Source: Azospirillum sp. B21 (GTDB lineage: Bacteria > Pseudomonadota > Alphaproteobacteria > Azospirillales > Azospirillaceae). From it: a DNA stretch of 64,000 nucleotides. The position numbers and the translations under genes are program-made. This document shows, piece by piece, positions 1 to 9,913 of the stretch (position 1 is the first letter of the stretch; each line of letters opens with the position of its first letter). The notes below the pieces were generated by a model. That model ran no database searches. It saw only the letters and a list, made by a program, of their open reading frames with translations, and had not been told where the DNA came from. The stretch is from NCBI RefSeq assembly GCF_008364825.1, contig NZ_VTTO01000001.1, positions 812,837 through 876,836 of the forward strand, written 5' to 3'.

Positions 1-278
1 TCCTGGCGACGCTGGGCGTCTTCGGCCTGACCGACCTGCATGCGATGAACGGGTTGAAGTCGCTGGTGTCCGGCTGCCTCAATGCCGTCGCGGTGGCGGC
101 CTTCGTCGCCGGGGGCGCCGTCTATTGGACGGAGGCGCTGATCATGCTGGTCGCCGCCATGGCCGGCGGCTATGCCGGCGCCTCGGTCGCCCGCCACATC
201 CCACCGCCCGTGCTGCGCAAGGTGGTGATCCTGGTGGGTGCGGCGATGACCGTCTATTTCTTCATCACCAAGACCTGA
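1..278 (+). CDS. TauE/SafE-family membrane permease, C-terminal part
   Basis: The reading frame is open from the left window edge and ends with TGA at 276-278, so only about the last 91 residues are visible. They contain the family-typical segment LTDLHAMNGLKSL followed by two hydrophobic membrane helices separated by a Gly-rich turn (GGYAGASVARHIP). TauE/SafE proteins are inner-membrane transporters linked to export of sulfite, sulfoacetate or related anions. The substrate cannot be told from this fragment. The gene ends 23 bases before rppH and may be co-transcribed with it. Confidence 0.75.
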   Translation, partial: LATLGVFGLTDLHAMNGLKSLVSGCLNAVAVAAFVAGGAVYWTEALIMLVAAMAGGYAGASVARHIPPPVLRKVVILVGAAMTVYFFITKT

Positions 279-301
279 TCCGCTCCCCGAAGGAAGTCTC
301 C

Positions 302-793
302 ATGACCGCCACCATCGACCGCAACACCCTGCCCTACCGCCCCTGCGTCGGGATCATGCTGCTGAACGACCGCGGCGAGGTGTTCGTTGCAAAGCGCTGC
401 GGGTCGGACGCCGACTGGCAGATGCCCCAGGGCGGCGTCGACGAGGGCGAGGACGTCCGCACCGCCGCCTTCCGCGAGCTGGAGGAGGAGATCGGCACCG
501 CGAAGGCGGAGTTCATCGCCATGACCGCCGCCCCCCACCGCTACGACCTTCCCGACGAACTGCTGGGCAAGGTCTGGAAGGGGCGCTGGCGCGGGCAGGA
601 GCAGATGTGGATGCTGGCCCGCTTCACCGGCGACGAGGCCGACATCCGGCTCGACACCGACCATCCGGAATTCGATGCCTGGAAATGGATCGACGCGGAG
701 GAACTGCCGGGCCTGATCGTCGCATTCAAGCGCCCGGTCTACGAATCGGTCCTGGCGGAATTCCGCCCGCTGATCGCGCGGGCAAAGGGCTGA
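302..793 (+). CDS. rppH: RNA 5' pyrophosphohydrolase RppH (Nudix)
   Basis: The protein has 163 residues, the usual RppH size. RppH removes pyrophosphate from the 5' triphosphate end of mRNAs and so opens them to RNase E decay in the cytoplasm. The opening YRPCVGIMLLN and the block WQMPQGGVDEGED are RppH hallmarks. The Nudix box is complete: GGVDEGED followed by RELEEEIGT, with the metal-binding REXXEE core. Start ATG 302 follows an AAGGAAG ribosome-binding site at about 289-295. A longer frame from 125 overlaps the TauE gene out of frame and is not used. Confidence 0.93.
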   Translation: MTATIDRNTLPYRPCVGIMLLNDRGEVFVAKRCGSDADWQMPQGGVDEGEDVRTAAFRELEEEIGTAKAEFIAMTAAPHRYDLPDELLGKVWKGRWRGQEQMWMLARFTGDEADIRLDTDHPEFDAWKWIDAEELPGLIVAFKRPVYESVLAEFRPLIARAKG

Positions 794-913
794 CCCACAT
801 ACCCCTGCTCCGATCCCGGCGGCATGTCCCAATTTTGACTGCGGTTATCCCCAACTTCTCAACGACCCCCGGTCCATCCGCCACTTCCGCTTAACGAATC
901 CTTGAGACGCCTT

Positions 914-930
914 CTGGCAACGTCGCTGCT
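914..930 (+). promoter_or_regulatory. Possible sigma-54-type promoter of the chemotaxis operon
   Basis: The 184-base gap between rppH and the first che-operon gene contains CTGGCAACGTCGCTGCT, which has the invariant GG (916-917) and GC (928-929) with 10 bases between them. About three of the less strict positions differ from the sigma-54 consensus. It lies about 50 bases before the first start codon. No convincing sigma-70 pair was seen in the gap. This is a weak, motif-only call. Confidence 0.25.
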
Positions 931-977
931 GCAACCGCAATGCGCAAGAGTGCGTCTGCTGTGGACGGAGGGGTGGC

Positions 978-1292
978 GTGTCGCTGATCAAGTGGACGGA
1001 GGAGGATGGCGGGCGGATTCGCCTGGGCCTGCCCAGCGACCTGGATTTGCCCATGGCGCAACCTCTGCTCGACAGCCTGCGTGCCGCCTTCAAGGCGTCG
1101 GCGGACGTCGCGGTGCAGGCGGACGCGGTGGAGCGGATCAGCGCCGCCTGCATCCAGGCGCTGGTCGTCGCCGCCCGCGACGCAACCGACCGCGGGGCCG
1201 CCTTCGTCCTCGCCGCCCCGTCCGAGGTCCTGTCCGAAGCGTGCGAGGATCTGGGTCTCGCCGCCTGGCTGAAGCAATGGAGCCGAGCGTGA
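978..1292 (+). CDS. STAS-domain protein heading the chemotaxis operon
   Basis: This 104-residue protein is a single STAS (SpoIIAA-like) domain: LGLPSDLDLPMAQPLLDSLRAAF, then VERISAACIQALVVAARDA at residues 51-69. In partner-switch systems the Ser in this loop is phosphorylated by a GHKL kinase; here the loop reads RISAAC with Ser55 rather than the usual DSSG, so the mechanism may differ. GTG 978 is the start. The stop overlaps the start of cheY by four bases (GTGA), so the two are translationally coupled. STAS proteins of this kind sit at the head of several alpha-proteobacterial che operons; the exact job here is not known. Confidence 0.75.
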   Translation: MSLIKWTEEDGGRIRLGLPSDLDLPMAQPLLDSLRAAFKASADVAVQADAVERISAACIQALVVAARDATDRGAAFVLAAPSEVLSEACEDLGLAAWLKQWSRA

Positions 1293-1654
1293 AGAAGAAA
1301 GTGATGACGGTGGATGATTCGCGGACCATGCGCGACATGGTCTCCTTCACCCTGCGGGGCGCCGGCTACGACGTGGTGGAGGCCGCCGACGGCCAGCAGG
1401 CGATGAGCGCCATCGCCACCACCAAGGTCGATCTGGTCATCACCGACCTGAACATGCCGGTGATGGACGGGCTGACCCTGATCCGCAGGCTGCGCGCCAT
1501 TCCCGCCCACCGCACCCTGCCGATCCTGATGCTGACCACCGAAGCGGACGAGAGCAAGAAGGCGGAGGGCCGGGCCGCCGGAGCGACCGGCTGGATCGTG
1601 AAGCCCTTCAACCCCGACAAGCTGGTGTCGGTGGTGCAGAAGGTCTGCGGCTGA
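1289..1654 (+). CDS. cheY: Single-domain response regulator CheY
   Basis: CheY takes a phosphoryl group from CheA and carries the signal to the flagellar switch or another target. The 121 residues form one receiver domain: acidic pair in VMTVDDS (residues 9-10), phospho-acceptor Asp53 in DLVITDLNMPVMDG, switch Thr in LTTEAD, and Lys in IVKPF. I chose GTG 1289, which overlaps the STAS stop (GTGA) and has GGAG six bases upstream. An in-frame ATG at 1277 is the alternative and adds MEPS. The next gene, cheA, begins 29 bases downstream. Confidence 0.9.
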   Translation: MKKKVMTVDDSRTMRDMVSFTLRGAGYDVVEAADGQQAMSAIATTKVDLVITDLNMPVMDGLTLIRRLRAIPAHRTLPILMLTTEADESKKAEGRAAGATGWIVKPFNPDKLVSVVQKVCG

Positions 1655-1683
1655 ACCGCAGCGGACGGTAAGGAGGCACAGCC

Positions 1684-3963
1684 GTGGACGATCTCAGCCG
1701 CTTCAAGCAGACCTACTTCGACGAAAGCGCCGAATTGCTGGCCGTCGCCGAGGCCGGGCTGCTGCGCCTCGCCCCCGGCGAGATCGACATGGACGAGGTG
1801 AACGCGATCTTCCGCGCCGTCCATTCGATCAAGGGCGGCGGCGGCGCCTTCGGCTTCAACGACCTCGTCGCCTTCGCGCACGAGTTCGAAACGGTGATGG
1901 ACGGCGTGCGCAACGCCGAGATCCCGGTCACCACCCAACTGGTCGACACGCTGATCCGCGCCAACGACGTGCTGGCCCGCCTGCTGGCCCATGCCGCCGA
2001 CGAAACCGACGCGCCGGACGGCACCACCGACGAGACGGTCGCGGCGCTCCGCCGTTTCCTGGGCAAGGCCGAGGCACCGGCGGAGGAGCCGCCCCCGGCG
2101 CCCGCGGGCACGCTCTATCCCGACGACGAGGATGACGAGGCCGGCATCTTCGGCGACGCGCTGGCCGCCATCCAGGCCGCCCGCGACGACCAGCCCTCCC
2201 CTCCGATTTCAGGCCCGGTGCCGGAGGGAAAGGTCCGCTGGACCATCGTCTTCCGCCCGAAAGCCGAACTGCTGCTGTCCGGCAACGAGCCGACCTACAT
2301 GCTGCGCGCCCTGCGCCGTCTTGGCGACGCGGAGGTGGTCTGCCATCTGGACAAGCTGCCCTCCCTGCGCGACCTCGACGCCGAGCTGCTGCACCTGTCC
2401 TGGACGGTGACGCTGCTGGCCGACCCGCAGATCGACCGCGCCCAGATCGACGACGTGTTCGAGTTCGTCGCCGACGACTGCGACATCCGCATCAGCGCCG
2501 AGGCGCCGCCCCCCGCCGTCATCCAGGCGGCCGAGCCTCTGCCGGCCGCCAACCTGCCGGAACCGGCGGCGCCCGCTTCCGCGCCGGCCGCCACGGCCCC
2601 GGCCACCACCTCCGGCTCCCCCGGCGCCGCGAAGGCCGGCGACGGCGCCAAGCGCAGCAACGGCAGCGGCACGAGCGGCGACCATTCCGGACCGACCACC
2701 CACACCATCCGCGTCGACCTCGACAAGATCGACCGGCTGGTGAACATGGTCGGCGAGATGGTCATCACCCAGGCGATGATCGCGGAGCATCTGCGCGACC
2801 TGCCGCCCGGCCAGTTCCAGGAACTGCTGGAGGGGCTGGAGAGCCTCGCCCAGCACACCCGCGAGCTGCGCGAGAGCGTGATGTCGATCCGCGCCCAGCC
2901 GGTCTCCAGCGTCTTCTCCCGCATGCCGCGGCTGGTGCGCGAATGCGCCGCAGCCACCGGCAAGGAAGTCATGCTGGTCACGTCGGGCGAGACGACGGAG
3001 GTCGACAAGACGGTGGTGGAGAACCTCGTCGATCCGCTGACCCACATGATCCGCAACTCCATCGACCATGGGCTGGAGGGGCCGGAGGAGCGGGAGCGCA
3101 TCGGCAAGCCGCGCGCCGGCACCGTGCATCTGTCCGCCGCCCACCGGTCCGGCCGCATCGTGATCGAGGTGACGGACGACGGCCGCGGCATCAACCGCGC
3201 CAAGGTGCTGTCCAAGGCCATCGAGAAGGGGCTGGTCCAGCCCGGAGCCACCATGTCCGACGAGGAGATCGACCACCTGATCTTCCTGCCCGGCTTCTCC
3301 ACCGCCGATCAGGTGTCGAACCTGTCCGGCCGCGGCGTCGGCATGGACGTGGTGCGGCGGAACATCTCCAGCCTGGGCGGGCGCATCGGCGTCTATTCGA
3401 CGCCGGGTGAGGGCTCGCGCTTCGTCCTGTCGCTCCCGCTGACGCTGGCGGTGCTGGACGGCATGGTGATCTCGGTGGGGGAGGAGCGCTTCGTCCTGCC
3501 GCTGACCAACATCGTGGAAAGCCTGCGGCCCAAGCCCGCCGACCTGCATGGGCTGGTCAACAAGTGCGACGTGATGATGGCGCGCGGCGAGTATGTGCGG
3601 CTCGTCCACCTGCACCGGCTGTTTGGCATCCCCAAGGCCATCGACGACGCCACCCAGGGGCTGGTCGTGCTGGTGGAGACGGAGGACGGCTCCCGCCTCG
3701 GCCTCGTGGTCGACGAGGTGCTGGGCCAGCAGCAGGTCGTCATCAAGAGCCTGGAGGCCAATTTCCGCCGGCTGGACGGCGTGGCCGCCGCGACCATCCT
3801 GGGCGACGGCCGGGTCGCCCTGATCCTGGACGTCGCGGGCCTGCGCGAAATGAGCCGCCACGGCGCCGGCAATGGTAACGGCGCCGGCGGCGCCACCCCG
3901 CCTTCCCCATCCCTGCCCGCCCCGGCGGACAGGTCCGACCAGCGTCAACGCCAAACGGTTTGA
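1684..3963 (+). CDS. cheA: Chemotaxis histidine kinase CheA
   Basis: CheA is the receptor-coupled kinase that feeds CheY and CheB. In the 759-residue protein the order is: HPt/P1 domain with the phospho-accepting His47 in AVHSIKGGGGAFGF; a P2-like region at about 180-285; an Ala/Pro linker; dimerisation segment from about 335 (VDLDKIDRLVNMVGEMV); GHKL ATPase with N-box MIRNSIDHGLE near 455, DDGRGI near 500 and GRGVGMDVV near 550; and a CheW-like P5 domain at about 600-735. GTG 1684 follows a strong AAGGAGG (1670-1676). A low-complexity Gly/Asn/Pro tail follows P5. All catalytic boxes are intact. Confidence 0.95.
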   Translation: MDDLSRFKQTYFDESAELLAVAEAGLLRLAPGEIDMDEVNAIFRAVHSIKGGGGAFGFNDLVAFAHEFETVMDGVRNAEIPVTTQLVDTLIRANDVLARLLAHAADETDAPDGTTDETVAALRRFLGKAEAPAEEPPPAPAGTLYPDDEDDEAGIFGDALAAIQAARDDQPSPPISGPVPEGKVRWTIVFRPKAELLLSGNEPTYMLRALRRLGDAEVVCHLDKLPSLRDLDAELLHLSWTVTLLADPQIDRAQIDDVFEFVADDCDIRISAEAPPPAVIQAAEPLPAANLPEPAAPASAPAATAPATTSGSPGAAKAGDGAKRSNGSGTSGDHSGPTTHTIRVDLDKIDRLVNMVGEMVITQAMIAEHLRDLPPGQFQELLEGLESLAQHTRELRESVMSIRAQPVSSVFSRMPRLVRECAAATGKEVMLVTSGETTEVDKTVVENLVDPLTHMIRNSIDHGLEGPEERERIGKPRAGTVHLSAAHRSGRIVIEVTDDGRGINRAKVLSKAIEKGLVQPGATMSDEEIDHLIFLPGFSTADQVSNLSGRGVGMDVVRRNISSLGGRIGVYSTPGEGSRFVLSLPLTLAVLDGMVISVGEERFVLPLTNIVESLRPKPADLHGLVNKCDVMMARGEYVRLVHLHRLFGIPKAIDDATQGLVVLVETEDGSRLGLVVDEVLGQQQVVIKSLEANFRRLDGVAAATILGDGRVALILDVAGLREMSRHGAGNGNGAGGATPPSPSLPAPADRSDQRQRQTV

Positions 3964-3972
3964 GGCCCAGCG

Positions 3973-4521
3973 ATGAGCAGTTCCACCGCAATCGCCACCG
4001 TCAACTCCCGCACCGACCTCCAGACCACCGGCGGCATCGCCAACGGGACGGAGGAGCAGTACGTCACCTTCACGGTCGGCAGCGAGGAATATGGCGTCAA
4101 CATCCTGGCCGTGCGTGAAATCCGCGGCTGGACGCCGGAAAGCCGCCTGCCGAACCTGCCCGACTATGTCCGCGGCGTGATCAACCTGCGCGGCATCATC
4201 ATCCCGATCTTCGACCTGCGCGCCCGCTTCGGCGGCGGACCCACCCAGGTGACGAAGCGCCATGTCGTGGTGGTGATGCAGGTGGGCGAGCGCACGCGCG
4301 GCATCCTGGTCGACGCCATCTCCGACATCCTGGCCATCGGCCATGACGCGATCAAGCCGCCGCCCGACGTCGACAGCGGCCTGATCGACGCCGAATATCT
4401 CAGCGGCCTCTACACCGCCGACGACCGGATGGTGACCCTGCTGAACGTCGAGAAGCTGTTCGCCGGCGAGCATGTCGACCAGGACGCCGCACCACGCGCA
4501 CCGGCGCTCGAAACCACCTGA
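3973..4521 (+). CDS. cheW: Chemotaxis coupling protein CheW
   Basis: The 182-residue protein couples receptors to CheA in the array. After a short variable N-terminus, one CheW domain spans about 30-165, recognisable by YVTFTVGSEEYGVNILAVREI, the turn LPDYVRGVINLRGIIIPIFDLR, and GILVDAISDILAI. It starts nine bases after the cheA stop and is clearly in the same operon. It has no receiver domain, so it is CheW and not CheV. Confidence 0.95.
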   Translation: MSSSTAIATVNSRTDLQTTGGIANGTEEQYVTFTVGSEEYGVNILAVREIRGWTPESRLPNLPDYVRGVINLRGIIIPIFDLRARFGGGPTQVTKRHVVVVMQVGERTRGILVDAISDILAIGHDAIKPPPDVDSGLIDAEYLSGLYTADDRMVTLLNVEKLFAGEHVDQDAAPRAPALETT

Positions 4522-4588
4522 CCGGAAAGAGTCAGGGAACCTTCGGCGCCTCTGCAACGAGAAGCAATAAGAAGAGGAAACGTCACCG

Positions 4589-7210
4589 ATGGCCACCGAC
4601 GGTACGATCGCCAAAACCGGCAGCTTCCTCAGCAACATGCGCATCGCCAAACGGCTGTGGCTGGTCTTCGGCCTTCTGCTGGTTCTGATCGCCGCCCAGT
4701 CCGGCGTGGGCATCCTGGGGCTGGACGGGCTGAACCGTCGCATCGACGGGGTCATCGCCTCGGGCGACCTCGCCGTGTTCGCCAAGGATCTGGAAAGCCG
4801 TCTGGCCGCCGAGCGACTGCAAACCCGCGAATACATCAATCTGGGCACGCCCGAGGCGCTGGACCGGCTGCGCGTGCTGCGCGGAGAGTTCAACTCGGCG
4901 ATGACTCAGCGGCAGGCGACGCTGGCGGCCTCGCCCCAGGCCGCCGCCTTCGCCGAGCTGGACAGCCTGCACACCACCTACCATGAGCGGTTCGATGCAG
5001 TCCGCGCCATGCGCGAGCAGGCCGACCGCAGCCTGCGCGAACGGATGGACCCGCTGGGTGCCCAGGTGACGACGCGGCTGGATGAGGTGGTGTCGATGGC
5101 CGCCGCCTCCGGCGACAAGGATGCTGCCTTCGCCGCGCAGGAGGTGGAGAAGCGCTGGCTGATGACCCGCTTCAGCGCCAACCGCGCCATCGGCCTGCGC
5201 GACGCCGCTGCGGCTGCACAAGTGGAAACCGAAGGCAAGGCGATGGCCGACGCCGCAGCCAGGCTGTCCGCCATCCTTGGTGCCGGAGGCCGTACCAACA
5301 GCGGCCTGTCGATGACCCTGCGCGAGGTCGATGTCCGCGCCGCCGACTATCGCGCCGCCTTCCGCGACGTCATCGCCGCGAATGACGATGCGAAGCGCCG
5401 CGCCGACCAGCTCGCCGCCGCCGCCACGGCGGTCAACGACGCCATCGACGGCATCGTCGGCCGGATCGCCGCCGATGCCAGGGCGACGGAGGAGGAGGCC
5501 GGGAGCGTGGCGGCCTTCACCATCCGCCTGACGCTGGGGCTGGGGCTGCTGTCGCTGGTGATCGGCGGCGTCGCCGCCAACCGGATCGCCGCCTCCATCG
5601 TCACGCCGGTCACCGGCATCCGCCGGGTGATGGCCGAGCTGACCGACGGCAAGCTGTCGGTCAGCGTCCCCCACACCGGTCAGCAGGACGAGCTGGGCGA
5701 CATGGCCCGCGCCGTCGCCGCCTTCAAGGACGAGGCGGTCGAGGCCCTGCGCTCCCGCATCGCGCTGGAACGGGTGTCGGCCAACATCATGATGGCGGAC
5801 ACCGACGGCCGCATCCTCTACGCCAACGACTCCATCATGGCCATGTTCCGCAATGCCGAGGCCGACCTGCGCGCCTCGCTGCCGGGCTTCGACGCGAACA
5901 AGCTGGTCGGCCGCAACTTCGACGTCTTCCATCGCGACCCCTCGCACCAGCGCCGCCTGCTGGCCGACCTCAAGCAAACCCACCGCGGCTGGGCCAGGAC
6001 TGGCGGCCGGACCTTCCAGGTGATCGCCAACCCGGTGGTCAGCCGCCAGGGCGAGAAGCTGGGCACCGTCATCGAATGGCGCGACCTGACGGAAGAACTG
6101 GCGATCGAGGCGGAGATCGGCGCGATGGTCGAGAACGCCGTCCGCGGCGACTTCAGCCACCGCATCGCACTGGACGGCAAGACCGGCTTCTTCCGCCTGG
6201 TGAGCGAGGGCATCAACCGCCTGTCCGAGAATGTCGCCGCCGTCACCGAAGAACTGGCATCGGTGCTGGAGGCGCTGTCGCAGGGCGACCTCACCCGCCG
6301 GATCGACAAGCAGTATGAGGGCGTGTTCCAGAGGCTGAAGGACGACTTCAACGGCACCGTGTCGCATCTGTCGGAGATCGTCCGGCGCATCGACCATGCC
6401 GCCGGTTCCATCGCCGTCGCCAGCCGCGAAGTGGCCGAAGGCAGCCTGGACCTGTCGGAACGGACCGAGCAGCAGGCCTCCTCGCTGGAGGAGACCGCGG
6501 CCAGCATGGAACAGCTCGCCGCCACCGTGCGGTCCAACGCCGACAACGCCCAGCAGGTCAACGGCTATGCCACCGAGGCGCGCACCGCCGCATCCCGCAG
6601 CGGCGAGGTGGCGGCCAGTGCCGTGGAGGCGATGCGCCGGATCGAGCAGTCGTCGCAGAAGATCGCCGACATCATCGGCGTGATCGACGAGATCGCCTTC
6701 CAGACCAACCTGCTGGCGCTCAACGCGGCCGTCGAAGCGGCCCGTGCCGGCGATGCCGGGCGCGGCTTCGCCGTGGTGGCCCAGGAGGTGCGGCAGCTCG
6801 CCCAGCGCTCCGCCCAGGCGTCGAAGGAGATCAAGTCTCTGATCCTCCACAGCGGCGGGCAGGTGCGCGAGGGCGTCGGGCTGGTCCGGTCCGCCGGGGG
6901 CTCCCTGACGGAGATCGTGTCGGGCATCGGCCGCGTCGCCGATCTGGTGTCGGAGATCGCGCGGGCCACGGCCGAACAGGCTTCCGGCCTGGACGAGGTC
7001 AACATCGCCATTGCCCAGATGGACGAGATGACGCAGAAGAACGCCGCCCTGGTGGAGGAAAGCACCGCCGCCGCCCGCTCGCTGGAGGATCAGGCCGACC
7101 AGTTGCGCCGGCAGATGACCTTCTTCACCCTGGACCGCCAGTCGCGGGACGCCGCCTCCGCAGCCACCGCTTCCGCCGGGGACATCCGGCGGCAGCAGGT
7201 GCCCGCCTGA
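4589..7210 (+). CDS. Membrane chemoreceptor with PAS domain and several HAMP units
   Basis: This is the operon's receptor (873 residues). Order: TM1 at about 23-44; helical periplasmic domain to about 305; TM2 at about 310-330; HAMP at 330-382; a cytoplasmic PAS domain at about 390-505 ([19 protein letters not shown] ... [10 protein letters not shown]); two further HAMP-like units ([11 protein letters not shown] and [11 protein letters not shown]); then the long signalling hairpin with tip [32 protein letters not shown]. It has methylation-helix sequences but no CheR/CheB tethering pentapeptide. An AAGAGGAAA site precedes ATG 4589. Having both a periplasmic and a PAS input suggests two sensed cues; the ligands are unknown. 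Confidence 0.9.
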   Translation: MATDGTIAKTGSFLSNMRIAKRLWLVFGLLLVLIAAQSGVGILGLDGLNRRIDGVIASGDLAVFAKDLESRLAAERLQTREYINLGTPEALDRLRVLRGEFNSAMTQRQATLAASPQAAAFAELDSLHTTYHERFDAVRAMREQADRSLRERMDPLGAQVTTRLDEVVSMAAASGDKDAAFAAQEVEKRWLMTRFSANRAIGLRDAAAAAQVETEGKAMADAAARLSAILGAGGRTNSGLSMTLREVDVRAADYRAAFRDVIAANDDAKRRADQLAAAATAVNDAIDGIVGRIAADARATEEEAGSVAAFTIRLTLGLGLLSLVIGGVAANRIAASIVTPVTGIRRVMAELTDGKLSVSVPHTGQQDELGDMARAVAAFKDEAVEALRSRIALERVSANIMMADTDGRILYANDSIMAMFRNAEADLRASLPGFDANKLVGRNFDVFHRDPSHQRRLLADLKQTHRGWARTGGRTFQVIANPVVSRQGEKLGTVIEWRDLTEELAIEAEIGAMVENAVRGDFSHRIALDGKTGFFRLVSEGINRLSENVAAVTEELASVLEALSQGDLTRRIDKQYEGVFQRLKDDFNGTVSHLSEIVRRIDHAAGSIAVASREVAEGSLDLSERTEQQASSLEETAASMEQLAATVRSNADNAQQVNGYATEARTAASRSGEVAASAVEAMRRIEQSSQKIADIIGVIDEIAFQTNLLALNAAVEAARAGDAGRGFAVVAQEVRQLAQRSAQASKEIKSLILHSGGQVREGVGLVRSAGGSLTEIVSGIGRVADLVSEIARATAEQASGLDEVNIAIAQMDEMTQKNAALVEESTAAARSLEDQADQLRRQMTFFTLDRQSRDAASAATASAGDIRRQQVPA

Positions 7211-7229
7211 CGATGCCGCCGGTGCCGCG

Positions 7230-8141
7230 ATGACCGACCGTTCCTCCGCCTTGTCGATCGAATCTCCGGCGGCGCGCCGGGTGCCGGCCGCGGTGTTCGG
7301 CGGCGCGCGCGAGTTCCATTTCGAACGGCATCACTTCGACCTGATCGCGGGATTGCTCTACCAGCTGGCCGGCATCGCACTGGCCCCGCACAAGGCGGAG
7401 ATGGTCTATGCCCGGCTGGCGCGCCGCCTGCGCGAACTTCGGCTGCCCGATTTCGACGCCTATTGCGCCCTGCTGGAGGGCGACGGCGGGGCGGAAGAAA
7501 TCGGCTTCCTGGTCAATGCGCTGACCACCAACCTGACCAGCTTCTACCGCGAATCGCATCATTTCGACTTCCTCGCCTCCACCGTCCTGCCGGAGGCGCG
7601 GACGCGCAATGCGGGAGCCTCCCGCCCGCGGCTGCGGCTGTGGTCGGCCGGCTGCTCCTCGGGTCCGGAGCCCTACACCATGGCGATGGTGCTGGTCTCG
7701 ACCATGGGCGCGGACCTGCGCCGCTGGGACGCCCGCATCCTCGCCACCGACATCGACACCCACATGGTCGACACGGCCCGGCGCGGCGTCTATCCGCTGT
7801 CGGGCGCCACCGGCATTCCGCCCGCCATCCGCCAGCGCTTCACCCACGACACCCGGCTGAACGGCGAGCCGGCGGTGGAGATGGGCGAGGATCTCAAGCG
7901 TCTCGTAACCGTCAAGCCTCTGAACCTGCTGGAACATTGGCCGATGTCCGGCCCGTTCGACGCGATCTTTTGCCGCAACGTCCTTATTTATTTCGACCGC
8001 CGCGGCCGCACGCAGGTGATAGAAAACTTCGGCCGGATGCTCCGCCCCGGCGGGTATCTGTTCCTCGGCCACTCGGAGAGCCTGTATGGCGTGTCGAACC
8101 TGTTCCGACAGGCCGGCCCAACGATTTACCGGAGGGAGTGA
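7230..8141 (+). CDS. cheR: Chemoreceptor methyltransferase CheR
   Basis: CheR methylates glutamates on receptor signalling helices using S-adenosylmethionine and, with CheB, sets adaptation. The 303-residue protein has the N-terminal helical domain with LTTNLTSFYRESHHFDFL and the SAM-binding domain with WSAGCSSGPEPYTMAM, ATDIDTHMVDTAR and FCRNVLIYFDRRGR. No TPR extension is present. It begins 19 bases after the receptor gene and ends four bases before cheD. Confidence 0.95.
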   Translation: MTDRSSALSIESPAARRVPAAVFGGAREFHFERHHFDLIAGLLYQLAGIALAPHKAEMVYARLARRLRELRLPDFDAYCALLEGDGGAEEIGFLVNALTTNLTSFYRESHHFDFLASTVLPEARTRNAGASRPRLRLWSAGCSSGPEPYTMAMVLVSTMGADLRRWDARILATDIDTHMVDTARRGVYPLSGATGIPPAIRQRFTHDTRLNGEPAVEMGEDLKRLVTVKPLNLLEHWPMSGPFDAIFCRNVLIYFDRRGRTQVIENFGRMLRPGGYLFLGHSESLYGVSNLFRQAGPTIYRRE

Positions 8142-8144
8142 GCG

Positions 8145-8807
8145 ATGAACGCCCCCACCCTCTCCCATGCGGCCCCCAGCCCGGCGGCACCAGCACGGCG
8201 GCTGGGCAGCGGCCGCTATTTCAACCACGAGTTCAAGACGGAGACGGTCAAGATCGCGCTGGGCCAGCAGGCGATCAGCGACCGCGGCGACCTGATGATC
8301 GCGACCACGCTGGGCTCCTGCGTGGCTGCCTGCATCCACGATCCGGTGAGGGGGATCGGCGGCATGAACCATTTCATGCTGCCCGACCTGCCGGCCAGCG
8401 AATTGGAGGGCGCCGGCGCCGCCGCGCGCTACGGGTCGGTCGCGATGGAGCGGCTGATCAACGCCCTGCTCGCCGCCGGGGCCGACCGCAGGCGGCTGCA
8501 GGTCAAGCTGTTCGGCGGCGCCAGCGTCATCGAGTCGAGCTACGACATCGGCGGGCTGAACAGCCGCTTCGCGCTGGACTATGTGCGGGCGGAGGGGCTG
8601 ACGCTGGCCGGGCAGGATTTGGGCGGCGGCTCGGCGCGGCGCCTGCATTACTTTCCGCACAGCGGCCGCGCCCTGCGCCGCCTGCTGCGGCCGGAGGCGG
8701 CGGCCGACACCGTCACCCGCGAACGGTCCTTCATCACCCATCTCGCCCGCACCCCCGTGGAGGGCGAGGTGGAGCTGTTCGGACCCGCCGATGCGGGAGG
8801 GAACTGA
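8145..8807 (+). CDS. cheD: Chemoreceptor glutamine deamidase CheD
   Basis: CheD deamidates receptor glutamines and in some bacteria interacts with CheC. The 220-residue protein contains the catalytic cysteine motif TTLGSCVAACIHDP, the histidine motif GGMNHFMLP and the third conserved block KLFGGASV. A non-conserved Ala/Pro N-terminus and a 45-residue C-terminal tail flank the core. It lies between cheR and cheB with gaps of three bases each. There is no cheC in the window, so CheD probably acts only as a deamidase here. Confidence 0.93.
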   Translation: MNAPTLSHAAPSPAAPARRLGSGRYFNHEFKTETVKIALGQQAISDRGDLMIATTLGSCVAACIHDPVRGIGGMNHFMLPDLPASELEGAGAAARYGSVAMERLINALLAAGADRRRLQVKLFGGASVIESSYDIGGLNSRFALDYVRAEGLTLAGQDLGGGSARRLHYFPHSGRALRRLLRPEAAADTVTRERSFITHLARTPVEGEVELFGPADAGGN

Positions 8808-8810
8808 CCC

Positions 8811-9872
8811 ATGCCCAGACCGATCCGCGTCGTCATCGTCGACGACAGCGCCCTGATGCGCGAGATGCTGAAGGACATCCTGACCCGCGAGCCTGGGATG
8901 GAGGTCGCCGGCGTCGCCCGCGACGCCTTCGAGGCGCGCGACGTGATCAAGGCCACCAATCCCGACGTCATCACGCTGGACGTCGAGATGCCGAGGATGG
9001 ACGGCCTGTCCTTCCTGGAAAAGATCATGACGCTGCGGCCGACGCCGGTGATCATGGTCTCCTCCCTCACGCGCGAGGGCTCCGACGCCGCCATCCGCGC
9101 GCTGGAACTGGGGGCGGTCGACTGCGTCGCCAAGCCCGGCGGCTCCGACGGGCTTGGGTTCGAGGCGACGGCGATGGAACTGGTCTCGAAGATCCGGGTT
9201 GCCGCCACCGCCCGGTTGGCCATGCGCAGGCCGCCTGCCGTCCATGGCGTCCTGCCGACGCCGCGCCGCGCCGGATCGGGCAAGCGGCTGATCGCCGTCG
9301 GCGCCTCGACCGGCGGGGTGGAGCGCATCCGCGACCTCCTGGCCGCCATGCCGGCCGATTGCCCGCCCATCCTCATCACCCAGCACATGGGGCCCAGCTA
9401 CGTGCCCAGCTTCGCCGCCCGGCTCGACCGGCTGTCGGCGCCCACGGTGCGGGTGGCCGTTCATGGCGACCGGCCGGCCCAGGGGCTGGTGCTGATCGCG
9501 CCCGGCGACCGCCACCTCGCCGTCGTCCGCGACACCGCCGGTTTCGTCTGCCACATCCAGGACACGCCCCCGGTCAGCGGCCATCGCCCGTCGGTGGACG
9601 TTCTGTTCGCCTCCGTGGCCAAGGCGGCGGGCGGCAAAGCGGTGGGCGTGATCCTGTCCGGCATGGGCCGCGACGGCGCCATCGGCATGAAGGCCATGTT
9701 TGATGCCGGCGCCTTCACCATCGGCGAACAGGAATCAAGCTGCGTCGTCTACGGAATGCCGCGCGCCGCCAAGGAGGCCGGTGCGGTCGCGGTCGAACTT
9801 CCGCTCACCCAAATCCCCGCCGAAATGCTGCGCGCCTTCGACGCCGTCGGCGAGCGCACCCGCACCGCCTGA
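8811..9872 (+). CDS. cheB: Chemotaxis response regulator and methylesterase CheB
   Basis: The 353-residue protein is a standard two-domain CheB. The receiver domain covers about 1-125 ([14 protein letters not shown], acceptor Asp57 in [11 protein letters not shown], Lys in VAKPGG). The esterase domain covers about 155-345 with the catalytic triad motifs GASTGGVER (Ser), LITQHMGP (His) and [11 protein letters not shown] (Asp). When phosphorylated by CheA it removes receptor methyl groups and closes the adaptation loop. It starts three bases after cheD. Confidence 0.95.
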   Translation: MPRPIRVVIVDDSALMREMLKDILTREPGMEVAGVARDAFEARDVIKATNPDVITLDVEMPRMDGLSFLEKIMTLRPTPVIMVSSLTREGSDAAIRALELGAVDCVAKPGGSDGLGFEATAMELVSKIRVAATARLAMRRPPAVHGVLPTPRRAGSGKRLIAVGASTGGVERIRDLLAAMPADCPPILITQHMGPSYVPSFAARLDRLSAPTVRVAVHGDRPAQGLVLIAPGDRHLAVVRDTAGFVCHIQDTPPVSGHRPSVDVLFASVAKAAGGKAVGVILSGMGRDGAIGMKAMFDAGAFTIGEQESSCVVYGMPRAAKEAGAVAVELPLTQIPAEMLRAFDAVGERTRTA

Positions 9873-9913
9873 CCCGAGCGGGCATCCGGGCCGAGTTCCC
9901 AAGGAGCACCAGT

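Noticed and set aside
2209..4893. A long open frame of 894 codons on the minus strand opposite cheA, cheW and the receptor
   Set aside because: It is a GC-rich shadow of three certain genes, has His/Asp/Gln/Gly-rich composition typical of antisense frames and no recognisable domain.
7463..9703. A 746-codon plus-strand frame across cheR, cheD and cheB
   Set aside because: It is a shifted reading of three well supported genes and has frame-shadow composition rich in Arg, Gly and Pro.
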